Of a DNA stretch of 64,000 nucleotides, positions 25,601 to 39,842 are shown piece after piece. Source of the DNA: Rotaria macrura (lineage: Eukaryota > Rotifera > Eurotatoria > Philodinida > Philodinidae); contig OENT01000485.1 of assembly GCA_900239685.1 (NCBI GenBank), positions 1 through 64,000 of the forward strand, given 5' to 3'. The notes beneath the pieces are model-generated. The model was not told where the DNA came from, made no database searches, and saw only the letters and a program-made list of their open reading frames with translations. Both the position numbers and the translations under genes were made by a program. Every line of letters begins with the position of its first letter. The stretch's first letter is position 1.

Positions 25601-26173
25601 TCAATATGAAATAAAGTTTCAAACCAACAACCAAATGAAATAATCTCCATAGCTTCATTTGATTGAATACATTGTTCAAGTAAATGAAAAATTCTAAAAA
25701 GCATAAAAGATGAAAATGAAATATTCCGAAAAAAAAAATTCTGCTAAACTTTCTTACTTATCACAAAATGGTATAAATGGCTGTTCATTTTCAGATAATG
25801 CACAACGTGCACTTGTTGGACGAAATATTAAAATTTTGATTTGCCGATTTGTACATGCTAATACATCGAGAATATGTAAAATATCTTTTACTATATTAAT
25901 ATCTGTTGGATCAAAACGTAGTTGAATAGAACGTGTTATACTAAGAAAATTCGTTGTTAAATAACGAAAACATTGTAGATCGCTATGACGATCGATGAGA
26001 CTTAAATGAAGACAACGATATGGAGTAGATGACCATAATTTTGGATGATATAATACAGTGCGCCATGATATACATGTTGATGTTGCCAGTAAAAGATCAT
26101 TATGTTTTAAATAAGAAAATATTTCGACAAGAACAATTTGTGGTAACTCAGAATAATCATAAGAAAAAACCAT
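22689..26173 (-). CDS. FBXO33: FBXO33-like F-box protein
   Basis: Seven minus-strand exons read in consistent phase: 26173-25758, 25693-25506, 24668-24545, 24486-24307, 24245-24046, 23984-23788 and 22823-22689, giving 479 residues (human FBXO33 is about 555). The N-terminus has an F-box (LPQIVLVEIFSYLKHNDLL, then CISWRTVLYHPKLW, residues ~9-48). Leucine-rich-like segments follow. The C-terminal half carries the clearest FBXO33 match: DPLVLLAWQCKKLTSLTILG joined across an intron to GYEVLEVNLLAIAKLRPKL, then IGQVLGWPWHPL near the end. F-box proteins of this type recruit substrates to SCF (Skp1-Cul1) ubiquitin ligases; vertebrate FBXO33 has been linked to YB-1 turnover. Introns 2 (837 bp) and 6 (964 bp) are long for this window, the others short. 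I see no lesion in the gene. Confidence 0.93.
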
Positions 26174-29100
26174 AATAAATATTTCAATATGCGAAACAAA
26201 AAAAGAGTTTTAATGAGAATATGTTTGCAGCACTATAATTATATATTAAGTAAGATGAACTAATATCAGTGAGTCACTGGGTAAAATAAAGAAAAAAAAC
26301 AGTGAAATTTTTACTACTGACCTTGATAGAGTAAGTAGATCGGATCAGCTGAGTGGGATAAACTAACGACAATAGATGTCACTGATTCATGACAGAAATC
26401 GTTTTATTGGTAGCAATTTATTTACTTATTTTTCTCTCTCTCTTTCAACACAGGATATTATTACTATTTTTACCCAATGTAGAAATTAACATGAAATACT
26501 AGTCATATGATGAAATTCAATCTTACAAGTTTTGATAACCGAACATAAATATATAGAATTCACTTTAAATGTCACAGCGTGTTTTACTACAAATATATTG
26601 TGCAAGGTCGAGTTTTAATAAGAAACAATCAATTTTGAATGAGTCTATCTAGTTTATTCGGCTGCAACATCAGATATTCTACGAATAACAAGTATTGTCA
26701 TACGAATCAATTATCTTCTTTGTAGCATAATATCGGTTTTAAGTCTCAGTATGATATTGGTTGAAGAGTGCATGCAGTATAAGTTAAAAGTATAGAAAAC
26801 ACCTTGGAAATGCCATGAGAGAAGATTCATTTGAAAGACGAATCATTTTCTTGCACTGTCAGTGTTCATTTAGTAAACATTGTATTTTTACATTAGTATT
26901 CATGTGAATAAATGAATGATATTTGAATAAATTTTTCATTGTTTTGTTGTAAAAAAATCACAGTTCGAAGAATACAATTCGTGTCCTTCAGATGGATCAT
27001 TACTTTATTCTGAATAACTAATTCTTGTTTTTGGGATTAATCGTTAAGTTTGGTTTTGAAATTAAAGAAGAAATCAAATTGCGAATCTGATTCAATGTGT
27101 AACAAAAAATGAATTATGCATGCCGAATGAAAAGATTACTTTAATCAATAACGATCCGTGGTGAAATAAAATCATCACATGTCAATTACTTACTAGTCAC
27201 GGATGAGATTGGAATCTTTCCGATCAGACTCATCGGGTCTTCATAAGTATGTAGTTGGCAAAAGATGAAACTCGACTTATGATCATACTATGGATCTTAA
27301 TTCAGCTTTAAATCGTCGAAGTCACTGATTTTAATCACAGAGAGTTTTCTATTTATGAATGTTCAATAGATATATATTATGGTAAATGTATCTGAAAAGA
27401 TTGTAATAGACGAAATGATGAGTCTATGATGTGTCAACATTATTCGCACGAACTACAGAGTTTTGTGAATGGCATATGAATGTGTTTTATTCAATAATCT
27501 AAATCTAACATATGTAAGGAACGTGAGAATTGATTATGTGTCCGAAACTATGTACTTCATGTAAATTATAGTACAATTATAAAACTAATAAAAAATAATT
27601 CAAACTTTAAGTCGATCGTTAGTTAGATAAAGTATTCAAACGATGTTTCCTTCGATAAACACTATGAATTCTTTCAGGATGCTAAGCAAATCTCTCATCT
27701 GGCAGTGTCAAGTCTAAAAATTCTGTGAAGGTTGAATTTTCCTATCTTAGGATACAGATATAATATAATATACTTTCGTCTTTTACATGATTCATTAGAA
27801 TCCGATGAAATGTATACTATTTATTCGAGATCGAGTCCAGTCGACATTGTGCAGAATGTTCACGATAAACCAGTTTGATAGAGTTCTGCCTTCATGTCAA
27901 TGGTCGGTTCGACATAAAAAAATGAATCGTTCCTGAAATGGACGAAGTTATTGACTTTAGTTGAGGAAATGTTTTCCATGATAGTGCAACAAAATGTCAT
28001 ATCTTGGTATACACAAGGATACTGTCAAGATATTCTTCTGTAATCGATTGAAACTATCCATTTTGTCTCATGTATGCGTGTCAAACCGTTCTTATGACTA
28101 TTCCAAGTGTTTGTTGATTCATATTTGAAGTTTGGAATCAAAAGAGAGTTTGTTCAAAATAAGAATTTAGAAAACTCTAATTGTATTTTCATGAAAGTTA
28201 TCACTGTAAAATTCATCATCAACTCACAACCTTACATGATTACGCCTTATTTTGTTAGTTGGTATCGTCTTTTGGCTCTGTTATATTTTCATAGTGAATC
28301 ACTCTTCTATGTAACAAACAAAATACATTCACAACATGAATTGTATTAAACTCTATATTACGAATACTTTTCCAAGGATTACTGTATGAAACCAATTGTT
28401 GTTATTGTGTTTGTAAAAGCGTCGATTCAAAGAAATTACAGACGATTTCAATTTTATACCATCATTTGCAACAGAGAAACAAATACAAAGAAAGTCATCT
28501 TCGTACTATGTTTGGAATCAAATAATAGGAAGTATGAAAGAACAAACATCAAAGAATTTTCTCTGATCGATTTCTTTTTATTTATTCATCGAATAGTAAG
28601 TTAAAATAGTCGTATTGCAAAAATAATCAGTGTTGACAAAGAAAATTTGCTTCTTCTCAATCCAACATACTGCGCTTATATTTGAATATATTTCAATAGA
28701 AATGATAATATAATGTATAATTGAGATTGGTAAAACAAATTCCGGCAAGAAACAATAGTCGTTGTCTAAATTAAGATATGCTGTAAGAATAAAGCTGCTG
28801 CGCGATAACATAAGTTGACGTCATAGATTTAACAGATGTTTGTATCATTCGTACTTCAACATTGATCGCTGACATGATAGTTTTTTCCTATAATTCTTTA
28901 AAAATGTAAAAATAGACCGGTTAATAAATATACACAATGAATTCTTGTGTCTATCGATGTATGTTTTTGATAGATTCTTTCAGTAAACACTATCAAATCT
29001 TACAACGGTAAATTCTTTTATTATTTATCTAAAATAATTTCTCTATATAGGCATTGTTCTGATTGTACATTCAAAACTACTTTTTCTCTGTTCTATTCAA

Positions 29101-30077
29101 TCTGTGACAATTACCTACTGAATATCAGCTATTCGACAAGTAAAATAGTTTCATTTCAATATGAAGAAGACCATAGTTGTCTCCGTATTGTTTATTAGTA
29201 TAGAGAAAAGAAGAAATATACATCTCGTACTGTATAGGCAATATCAGAGATGTACTGAACCATACGGTAACAGTATGCAAAGGTGAAGACAACAAAAGGA
29301 AAACTTCTAAAGACTAAGACCAAGTAATAAAGATTTGTTTCAATAAAACTTAAAATTTTTATCCATCGTTTCTTAGCTTCCAATCTGTTAGTGTAATGCG
29401 TTTCAATAGAAAAGTATTGGTAGTCAAGATTAAAATGGATAAAGAGCGAATATCAAAGGATTCTTATGAATTTAACATGAATAAAAACCCAATTGGCTCT
29501 CTAGAATTATGGAAAGTTTATTTAATTGTTTTTTTTTCGGAAAAATGCATCATTTTATGTAGTCCAAGCAACCAAAAATACTCTTCAAGTTTTTATTTAT
29601 TTTATCGAATTTTTTTTCTTCGTATGTATCAATCATCGTCCCACTGCTGTATGAAAAAGTGAGTGAACATCTGGTATTTTGTATGTTTTCTTTACCATCA
29701 ACGTATCTTCATCAAAAGATAAAAGTAAAAGAAAACTCTCTGTCGTTTTTGCTAGATTTGGCGACATACATTAGCCTATACTGCACGAGAAGAAAAAGGA
29801 AAAATAAGTTCTGAGACATTATTCTCGGTGTTTTCTTTTTGTTTTCTTGCTCTGCGTACTTATATCGATAGATGAGTGGAAGTAGAGAAGACACATGTGG
29901 TAAATCTCTAGTTTACTTCTAGATTTCGTTGTATCGTCAATCCATCATCGGATATTAACAATAGTAGAAATCCATCTAAAAAGCTTAGTGAAAAATTTGT
30001 TATCTATTCATCGAAGTAAGATATTTATAAAAATAAGATTCAAATAAGTTTTCTCTTTCTTAAATTCATCATTTAGT
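26174..30077. other. Intergenic, no recognisable feature
   Basis: This 3.9-kb stretch separates the divergently oriented FBXO33-like and aldolase genes and so contains both promoters. Open frames on both strands are short and random in composition. I found no repeats, tRNA or inverted ends. Confidence 0.4.
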
Positions 30078-32331
30078 ATGCCTCGATATTTATCTGCTCA
30101 TAAAGAAAGAGAATTGATTGAGACAGCTAATACTCTTATGACTAAAGGCAAAGGCTTATTAGCTGCCGATGAATCAACAGGTAGACATAAAGGAAATCAT
30201 TTTATTTAATAAAGTATTTATTAGCGTCAATGCTAAAACATTTTCAACTAATTGGTCTTCAAAACAATGAAGAAAATCGTCGTCTATATCGTCAGATTTT
30301 GTTTACGGGTTCCAAAGAACTCTCAAATCATATATCCGGCGTCATTTTCTTTCATGAAACATTTTATCAATGCGACAATAATGGAAAACTATTTCGTGAT
30401 ATATTGAAAGAAAAAGATATCATTCTTGGTATTAAAGTTGACAAAGGTCTAGTATCTTTAGCCGGTACAAGTGGTGAAACTACAACGCAAGGTCTTGATA
30501 GTCTTAGTGAACGATGTACACAGTACTATCGTGATGGTGCACGGTTCGCTAAATGGCGTATGTCTTAAATCATATTTTTAATGGTTTCGAAAACAAAATT
30601 CTTTTAGGATGTGCATTGAAAATTGGTGATGGTTTACCATCGGAGTTCTGTATTCGTGAAACGTCAAATGTTTTGGCACGTTATGCATCGATTTGTCAAC
30701 AAGTAAGAAAAAACGATACACTTGAAACTGACCACGCTGTAAGTGAGATGAAATTAACTTTGTTTAAAAATAATGGCATGAATTAGTCATTGTTCACTTC
30801 ATTTTGAAGAATCATTCATATAGAAATTTAATTGAGAATGCACTTTTTTGCGGATGAATTCCTTTTTAATCACAATTGACAGACGAGTAGAGGTTATTCT
30901 GAGCAATGACGTGCTTGGTTAGTTTGTGGAAGAAATTTCTTGAAGGCTTTGATTTTGTCGACTTAGACCTTGATAAAACTTAAATATTTAAACGAGCATG
31001 AATTTTTTTTCATTTAAATAATAAGAAATGTACTCAAATCTTGACATGAATGAAAAATAGATGATAGAACCTGTAGATTATTAATTCCAGACAAACATTT
31101 ATTCCATGTTGAACCAAGTAGTTTTCGATTCTGATAAAATATTTTCAAGAGAACAAAATTAGGATCGTCAAACTTTCTACGGTTGTCTCGTAAAATCTTG
31201 TAAATTTATTAATCAATAACTAATACATGTTGATTTTATTTGTATGAGCTTTTAAAACTTTTCAGGACATCTGTAGAATATTCGACGATGGTATAGGTTT
31301 TGCCTTTTGACAGCTCACGATTAAAGCAAAGTTTCTACTCTAGGAACAGAAAATGAGTCGACATTCTAGCTTTCATCGAAATACTCAGTTTGCCAAGTAC
31401 AATCAATTCTATGTCCGTTGTATAATCTAATCAAATTTTGTTATGTAGCTGTTTGAAATATTCTCCCATTAGAAATTGAAATGATTCAACAATTAACATT
31501 GCTTTTCTTTTCTTTTCTAATTATAGAATGGTATTGTTCCCATTGTAGAACCAGAAGTAAGATAATCTCTAGTTCTTGATAGGAATATTTAATTCATGGT
31601 TTTGTTCTAGATCGTATCAGAGGGTGATCATGATTTGGAAACGTGCCAATATGTTACAGAAAAAGTCCTAGCTGCAACATTCAAGGCACTTAGTGACCAT
31701 CATGTTTTCTTGGAAGGAATACTTCTTGAACCCAACATGGTTACCGCAGGTCAGTTCAAAACGATATTCATAAGTAGAAATGAAAAAAAAAAACAATTTA
31801 TTTTAAATAATATATAGGTTTTGATTTTAAGAAAAAATATAAACCAGAAGAAATAGCTCGAGCAACAGTAACATCATTGCAGCGAACTGTACCACCTGCT
31901 GTGCCAGGCATTTGCTTTTTATCTGGTATAGTTTTGTGTCAATTAGTGAAGAAAAGAAGGTCATACAAAAACATTCTTTTATTTTTCGTTTGTTTTAGGT
32001 GGTCAATCCGAAGAAGAAGCATCCACTAATTTAAATGCCATCAATCGATATTCTGGTAGGAAACCGTGGACATTAACGTTTAGCTATGGACGAGCACTTC
32101 AAGCAAGTGTTCTCACTACATGGGCCGGTAAACCCGAGAATGTTTCAGCTGCACAAAATCAACTACTTAGACGAGCTGAAGTAGAAGAACATGTTTTTCT
32201 TCAATTTTTAGAACTCTTTTCAACTTACTGTGTTCTAGGCTCATGGTGCTGCTTCTAAAGGTGAATATAAAGGTGATGCTAGTAGTACAGTTGATGAACA
32301 ATTGTTATTTGACGCTAACAGAACCTATTAA
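30078..32331 (+). CDS. ALDO: Class I fructose-bisphosphate aldolase, catalytically altered
   Basis: Eight exons (30078-30180, 30225-30557, 30608-30702, 31527-31556, 31611-31749, 31818-31925, 31999-32180, 32239-32331) join in phase to 360 residues, the normal length, ending in the family's C-terminal Tyr. The family enzyme cleaves fructose-1,6-bisphosphate in glycolysis. In rabbit-muscle numbering (two more than here) it keeps Asp33 (AADEST), Lys41, Lys107 (GIKVDKG), Lys146 (CALKIG), Glu187/Glu189 (VEPE), Ser271 (GGQSEEEA) and Arg303 (YGRALQAS). However, Lys229, which forms the Schiff base, is Glu (GILLEPNMV, codon GAA at 31,728-31,730), Arg42 is His (30,239-30,241), and Gly after DEST is Ala. 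All splice sites and the frame are intact. It is probably a non-catalytic or early-decaying paralogue of an active aldolase elsewhere in the genome. Intron 3 (824 bp) is long. Confidence 0.95.
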
Positions 32332-35300
32332 AAAACATTTTAATCTTATATAACAGTTAATAGAATGTTAATTTTCATATTATTTCACAAAATTTTCCTA
32401 TCATTATACGTGCTCAAGATGGAGAAACTGAGGCAATCCTATGGTCACTCAGTTCATTAATTTTCTTCTACATTTATATTAATTTGTTAAATATTTCTGT
32501 GTAAAAAGAACAATAATATAGATTATCTTTAGATAAGATTTCATGGAATTATTATTGATAAAGCATCTCAATATGAATGATAGTTGTCTATGGACTTCGT
32601 AAAACGTGAACTAAAGTAACTGTTAAAATACATGAGTAGAAATTTTCTTCTCTACCTGACATATGACAGAAATATGTTAGGTAATTCACGAGAGACAATC
32701 GTAAACTACACATAAACAATGGCTTATTCTAATAAATGAACCATTTTCTTATTTCATGTCGGGAGGATTCAGTAAACAGATATTGAACAAATATGTTCTA
32801 CATCAGATTAAAAAAAAGGAACACTCCCTGTGAAACTGTCAACAGTACCTACATCATCATGTTTCATATTCCAAAACACTCGGGATTGTGTGTACAGGTA
32901 TGTCAAGTAATTTAAGAAATATTCTTCTGGGATCAAATACAATTGTAATTCGATGTTTTTGTCAACATCATACATTGAGAAAAATTCAAACAAGAAAATC
33001 TTATTATTTCCATAGAGGCTGAATATTTCAAGGAATTTTATTAAACTAGTTTACATATAAGTCTACTTGATTAAATATTGATATTATTAGTCAAATGAAT
33101 AATAATTGTAAACAAAAAATATAATTATCTTAATACCATAGAAATGAACACATAAAATCTAATGATTATTCTTCGATTATGTATTGCATGAATTCGATTA
33201 GTTCGAAATGCTTCTTACTACTATTTATGAGAAATTAATGAAGTAAAAAGATATTATCAATCAATCAGATGAAATTTCTCATTGCATAGACATTCTTTTC
33301 GTCAAATAATAAATGTAGAACTCATAGAAAATATACCTAACATGAGCTTGTTCGTCTACGCTTCGCATAAGAAGAGAAAATGTTGAGAGATACAATAAAA
33401 ATAAAGTATGATTTTTCCGAAACGAAGTACAAGATCTCATGTCACGACTGACCAACTAATCAAACTTGATAGTGCATCAATTGTCCGTCACCATGTCTTT
33501 CATTAATATCAATCACGTGGAAATTCCTTGACTATGTGCACTTCTCTTTTGTTGTCTTTGATTAAATATTATGCAGTTGAAAATCTTCAATATAAATGAA
33601 TTTATAATCATGATCAAAATCTTCCTAATGTTAAACATTGCACACGTTCTGCATCTTCATATATGATAATTAGGGAGATTCAAATCTTTACTGAAATGAC
33701 TTTCATAGATTTATGAAAATTTAATTAACTACAAAAAAATAATTTGGATTTGTGTAGAAAAATATTCAGCATGATTCTTTTGAACGATATCTAAATGATA
33801 ATTTGAAATCTCTAATAGTTAGTAATGATCATTTGACGTTTTCATTTAAAACAATGTTAAAAACGATTTCTTTCGATTGTAAAAGTTAAATCCATTATGA
33901 GCTTGATGCAAATGAAAGCATATTTAGAGAATAAAGAGATTTTAAAATATTAAATTGATCATAAATGTAGAACTTTTTTATTCTAGTTCTATTAGTCTCT
34001 CTATCACTATTAATTGGCATCGAGAAATTAAATGTTGAGTAAGAAAGAACAAAACAAAAGTCATAGAATTCTTCGTTATGTTGCAATATTAAAATCTGTA
34101 TTGAACATGTTGCAGTCAAATAGAACTTAGTTCTATTCATAATCCGATGAGAATTGCACTTATTCTATATGCTGTGTTTTCATCGAACTCTATTCTTTTG
34201 CTTTTCAAATCGAACTTCATATTCAAAGAACAACGAAAGTAGTGACTTTCAATTTTTATCATGGTCAAGAGTAATGTATTGCATTGAATTTAGTTTCATT
34301 CTAGTAAGCTGTTAAAATGAATTTCCGTAGTCAGACTTTTGAAAACATTTCTACATTCATTTTCATTTTATCCATTTGTAGAAATGAACGAAAATGTATA
34401 CCCTACATCTTGAAGGAAAGATGAAACTGGTGCTACTACTAGCAGACATGTTGGTTTCATATAAGTGATTGCATCAGTTTAACTCTGATATTAGTACTTC
34501 TATATTCTAATTAGAAAAATGTGTCGGTGTTTTTGCATTAGTATGGAAATATCATTAATGAATCGACATATGTAACTTGATATCGTATGATGAAATTTCA
34601 TCAATTACTAGCTTTAGTTCTAAAAATTTCGATTCGTATTATAGAAGTCCACGATTTTCATCTGAACTTTTATCAATCTTGAATATTCGAACAGATGAGA
34701 CTACATATTGAACAAATCTCAAGAATTTACCTACTTGATCGATCTTAAATCAACTAAATTCGAACTAGTCTTACAGTATTTCTAATTCTTTCTTAGATCA
34801 TCCAAAATCGAAATTTGATCGCTAGTTTCTATCCAAATTTCATCAAGAATGAACTAGTGACTTTAATTGCTTTTGGCAATAACATTAATAAGTGAATGGA
34901 TTCACAATAAACTGATAATATCAACATCTTTCATTTCATGATTGAAACAATCAGCTCGGTTCGATTGAAATTTCTCATTTACTAGCATATATTCATCTTT
35001 GAGAGTAGAAAATCTTTTGTAGGTAATAAAAATTACTAATAGAAAAAAAAACTAGCTAAATCTAGAACGCTGCTACATTTGAGCTATTCTATCGTTGGAA
35101 TTTAATTTTATACATGATTTTCTTTTAATACTTGTTTAAATTATATGCAATTAATTTGTTTCAAACAAACATGAAGCAATATCCATCATCAACGATCGAT
35201 CTAAGAAAGATATTATTAATACTGAATAGATAGGAAATTTTCTGATTCATACATATTTAAAGATGAGATTCTCTCGAACATTTTACATCAATTAATTCTA

Positions 35301-35807
35301 GAAAAAGAGTAACAGAATTTGTTAATTGATAATAATACTATGATTCGAACAATGTTCGTTGTAATGGTGACAAGTGTGTTTGTTATAAAAACGCGAAAAT
35401 GATGATTTCTCTATGTCATATTAAAGAAACGATTTGTCCATCTGACACCAACATCGTTTCATTTTCTTTTTTTCTCTCTACATATGACGACAAACCGATG
35501 TGGCTATTTTATCTTTTTTTTTCTCTCGTTTTGTGTCTAATCGATTAGAAAGTTTGAAATAGAAAAATACATTTGAACACATTTGATCTTTTCCATCTGC
35601 TCATGAACGACATATCCGCACAACGATCTCGTTATTTCATGAAACTGATCGGTGGGGTATTTCATTCATGAGCATGGCATAAAAAGAAAACATCGATACA
35701 AAACTTCAACGTATGATGACAGGTAAAATTTTCATTATTTTTTTCTCTTCATAAAATAATCGGTATGTTTTTCTTTATCATGATTATTTTTATATTTTTA
35801 AATGAAA
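32332..35807. other. Intergenic between convergent genes, no recognisable feature
   Basis: This 3.5-kb stretch lies between the aldolase stop and the M13 gene stop, so it holds two 3' UTRs. It is AT-rich with only short random frames. I see no supported repeat or RNA gene. Confidence 0.4.
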
Positions 35808-38800
35808 TCAAAAGCACTTGTTATTTCTTGGTGTACATTGAAATGCTTCAGAAAATTCTGGCATGTGAATAAGTGCAGCATTTAATGCTGTACGTTCATC
35901 ATACATGCCTAATTGAGTGCGTACATATTGCAATAATTCTTCTCGTTGATAACATTGTGTTTGAGCATAAGCAAGAAAAAATGTTTGAACACTTGTTAAA
36001 TTTGTACCCGGCAGTTTTAATGATTTCAATTCATCGTTATCTTTCAAAGTTGCATATGCTAAACGAATAGCACCAATATGTCGGAGAGTTGTTGGAGAAA
36101 ACGGTTCACCAGCAAGACGAACCGATACTTGTACACCAGTTATTGTGTACGTCAGAGTTTGTAAATCATTGACATAATAGTCAGTTATACACCGACGGCT
36201 TGCATTGTATGCATTTACTGTTGATGCTGACCACCAATCAGGTATTCGTGTTCCATTTGGTGCATATATGCGACCTAAGTTTTACGTAAAAGAATCATTC
36301 TTCATTCTTATTATTATTCATACTAAATGGGTTCACTGACCTTCCGGTCCGTCGATGCTAGAAAAAAATTTCTCAGCAAGTAAAACACCTAATGAGCCAA
36401 CATTCATCGTCCTAGGAAAAACAAAAAGAAAGATCTACGATTCGATTCTTGCATTCTTTTATTTATGAGATTCACGTGAATAAATCGAAGAGTCAAATAA
36501 ATACTTTCTGTAATTTTATATTCTTTTGATTTCTTTCCACGGATGCAAACATTAGAGCAATACAAGAATCTTACCATGGCCATTCAGCATTAGCTAGTGG
36601 TGCATTCATAGCACTAGCAATGACAAAAAGTCGATTGAATATTGCTATGTAATCGAACAGTCTATTGGGTCGGGTTTCGAAAAAATCCCAATGATCAAGT
36701 TGATTAGGATTGGCGAGGGAATTTGAAATACTCCATGCATGAAACCGATAATAACCATAGGCATTTTCAAAATGAGATCTATCGTCAACGGCAAACTAAA
36801 TTTATTCAATTTCTTTTTGTGTACAACAAATAACAATATTCCGATTTTGGACAAAACATACTCTATCATAATATTCATCAAGACGTGCATCATCCGAAGC
36901 AATACTTGCATAACCAATAGCTGCTGTTAGTGCTTCGACTTTTTGTCTTGCAATTGTTTTTGTTTGTTCATCCGTCATCCATGTTGCTTGTTTATCAATA
37001 TATTCCTTTAATCCATTCTTTAATGTATTGACAAGTTTTTCTACCTAGAAGAAGAAAACAAATAAAATAAAATTCGAATGAGAAGAAAAAACGATAATCT
37101 ACCGTTTGGATTGTATTTGCATGTATTGTTGAGTTCACTGTGTATAATCGTTGAATAGCAAGTGGAAATCGTCGTATAACTTCACTTGTACAATATGCTT
37201 CATTGCTTGAATGTAACGGATGGTTATAATATTTATTAAGAAATACTCGATATGAATGAACATAACTATATGAAAGATCATCAATATATGTTTGAACAAG
37301 TCTCCAACGCATATAATTATGAATACGTCGAGCATATGTTGGACTAAATTATTAAAAGATCGATTCTAAACTTTTAAAAAGCATCATTACGTACTCAGAA
37401 TTTCTTGAGAATAATCTAAATACTTCATCTAAATACGTTGGATTTGTAACATAGACTAAAGTTGCACCTGACACGATACTTGGATCACCGAGTTCATGTG
37501 TCATCAACTCAACAAAATCACACTAAAGAACGATTTTAGTATCGTACATAAATTTGAAGTTTTATATTACCCCATAACGATCAGACATCTCTTTTAAAGA
37601 CATAGTGGTTGTTTTATCACCATTGTCTAAACTATGTTGTCGGCTCTAGAAATTATTCACGAAAATAGAAAATAAAATATTTGTTAAACTGTTTAAATAA
37701 ACTGACTTCAGCGAAAGCCTTTTCAATTTCAATCGCATCATTAATGACAGTATAAATTCGATCACTCAAATTTGGATCATTGATTTCAGCGTCTTTTGCA
37801 AATATACTTAATATTTCTAGCATATATGCTTGATAAGCCGAACGACGCTAGAAATAAAAACAAAATCTATTTGATGTCAACACGGTTTTTCAACCATGAC
37901 TAGAATTATATTAATATGTGATAGAAATTCAACAATGTTAAAGATTTCAACATACATGTGAAATGATTCGGCTCACTTTTTCATATAAAAAACTCGTAAA
38001 CAATCATTTGTGTTATAATGAATACTCGTAAACAATTATTAAGTAATGAGATAAGGATGATGGAAATATTGTTCAAACCCAATGCAACTTTATTGATATT
38101 TTCTTTTAATTAAATCATCACGTGAATTTCTCATGATGAATTATAGATATTTTTCATATTCTTAGATAAGAAAAAGAAATTCATAAATGAAAATTTCTTG
38201 TATATCAATACTGATGATACTATTCTAAAAATCGATTCTTATCAATGAGTATTGTTAGTCGTACTTGTATTTCATTGCTGATAGATTTCGAAACTATTAT
38301 ATTTTTTTTCCGATCTAGGTGAATAGACATCAAATTTGTTTAGCTTACTCGAAGAGATTCCGTATCATTTCGAATATAATCATTCATATCCATAGTTAGA
38401 CCAGCTGGAAAGAACTGTAATACAATCATCAAAAGATGTTATTGTATTTTCTTTTTCATTAGCATACTTCAAGACGTTTGCTATTTGGATCTGTATCATC
38501 GAATCTTACACGTAAACCAAATGCAACAGTTGCACCTAGAAAAATAGACACGAAGGAGAACTTATTCACTTAAATAATTTTCTGTTTACCAAGATCTCCA
38601 TGAAAATGTGAGATTTGTTTCAAAACAGTTTGTGTTTTTAATAAATAATCTTGACTCGCTTCCGGAGCGCTATTATCGATAATAAACCAACCATCGATTG
38701 TATCAGGATCTCTTATTAGGCTTACCATTGCTTTACCACTATCAGGTACTCGTGCATAATCATCAATACATTCTATATAATATGTCTAAATAGTTATTGA

Positions 38801-39333
38801 TAAGTTTCATGTTTCATTATTATGAATACAGGCAATAGTAGAATACAAACTTTAACTTTATATTCCCAGCTTTTCGGAGATGTTCGAGAAATCGGTGAAT
38901 CAAGAAGACGTTTAATTTCGGTATCACGTCGATGAATAATATCGCCGATAATTGTTCGTTCAGTATCCGATGATTGTATTGGGCGAGTTTGTTGCCATTT
39001 GCCACATGCATATGTATAAAAGTCAGTGCAGCGATTGACAAATGCTTCTTTATTCATTAAATTTAATTGATGGGACGCTGCTGACAGACAACCTCGATTG
39101 AGACAGTATTGATTGAGATCGTTATTATTATTATTATTATTATTATCATTATTGTCATTATTTTGCCCACGATTTTTCACTTGAATGACGACAGTTATTA
39201 TAAGTGCAGTTGATAGTAGGCCAAGAAAGATTGATCCAGCACCAATAAGATGCCAACGATTCATACGACTCTTGATAGTGTCTTGTTTTTGTTTGCCTTG
39301 ATCAAATCCATCAAAAGACGATATATTGCTCAT
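35808..39333 (-). CDS. M13 (neprilysin/ECE-type) type II membrane protein, zinc motif lost
   Basis: Twelve minus-strand exons join in phase: 39333-38851, 38785-38590, 38535-38468, 38414-38349, 37847-37707, 37645-37571, 37522-37395, 37343-37103, 37044-36862, 36795-36575, 36411-36341 and 36274-35808. They give 779 residues, the usual M13 length. The layout is a short cytoplasmic N-terminus, one transmembrane segment (residues ~28-52), a poly-Asn stalk (~58-71), then the M13 start CLNRGCLSAASHQL and CTDFYTYACGKW. The C-terminal lobe is recognisable (DWWS, FFLAYAQTQC, FSEAFQC). At the active site the family sequence GVVIGHEITHGFD is GVLLAEKFFSSID here (residues ~609-621), so both zinc-binding histidines are gone. 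The NAFYxP and GENIAD motifs are also missing or altered. It cannot be a typical metalloprotease; an adhesive or ligand-binding ectodomain is a guess. Confidence 0.95.
39121..39165 (-). repeat. In-frame (ATT/AAT)n microsatellite coding poly-Asn
   Basis: A run of ATT triplets on the plus strand reads as AAT codons on the minus strand. It encodes an Asn/Asp tract of about 15 residues just outside the membrane segment of the M13 protein. Length is likely to vary between alleles. Confidence 0.9.
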
Positions 39334-39842
39334 TTCTTACGTTTTTCTTCTTTCTTATATCTATTCGTCTTGTCTTCGTATTAGCTTACTGATAGTCAAG
39401 TAAAATTAAATATGAATATATCGACATAAAAGATAACGTTAGGCGAACATACTTCTTTCAACTTTGTGTTTACGAACCTTTTTGTTTGTCTAAGGGTAGA
39501 GATAAAAAGAAGTTCGTCATTGAAGAATATATTCACACATACTACAACCAATAATTTACAAGTACTATGCAAAATCTATTCACATGGCATCTCGAGAAAA
39601 ATGAATACCTGAATAAATAATAAAGTTCAATAAAGTGTGCAGTGTCTTCATTTGTGACAATAGTCTTAAAACTTCAATTAAATTTTTTCTATGTTCACAG
39701 CATGATTTATTTTGATCATTAATCTGATCATCATTATTTTCTTATACACAAAGGTTCATAAAAATTAGTTCGATGAGAAATGTTAAAAGAAAAAATACAA
39801 AACGAAAAGAATCATAATAATAATAGTAATAATAAATTTAAT
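39334..39842. other. Intergenic spacer
   Basis: This 509-bp AT-rich spacer separates two minus-strand genes, the M13 start and the STAND NTPase stop. It must hold the M13 promoter. No motif stands out. Confidence 0.4.
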
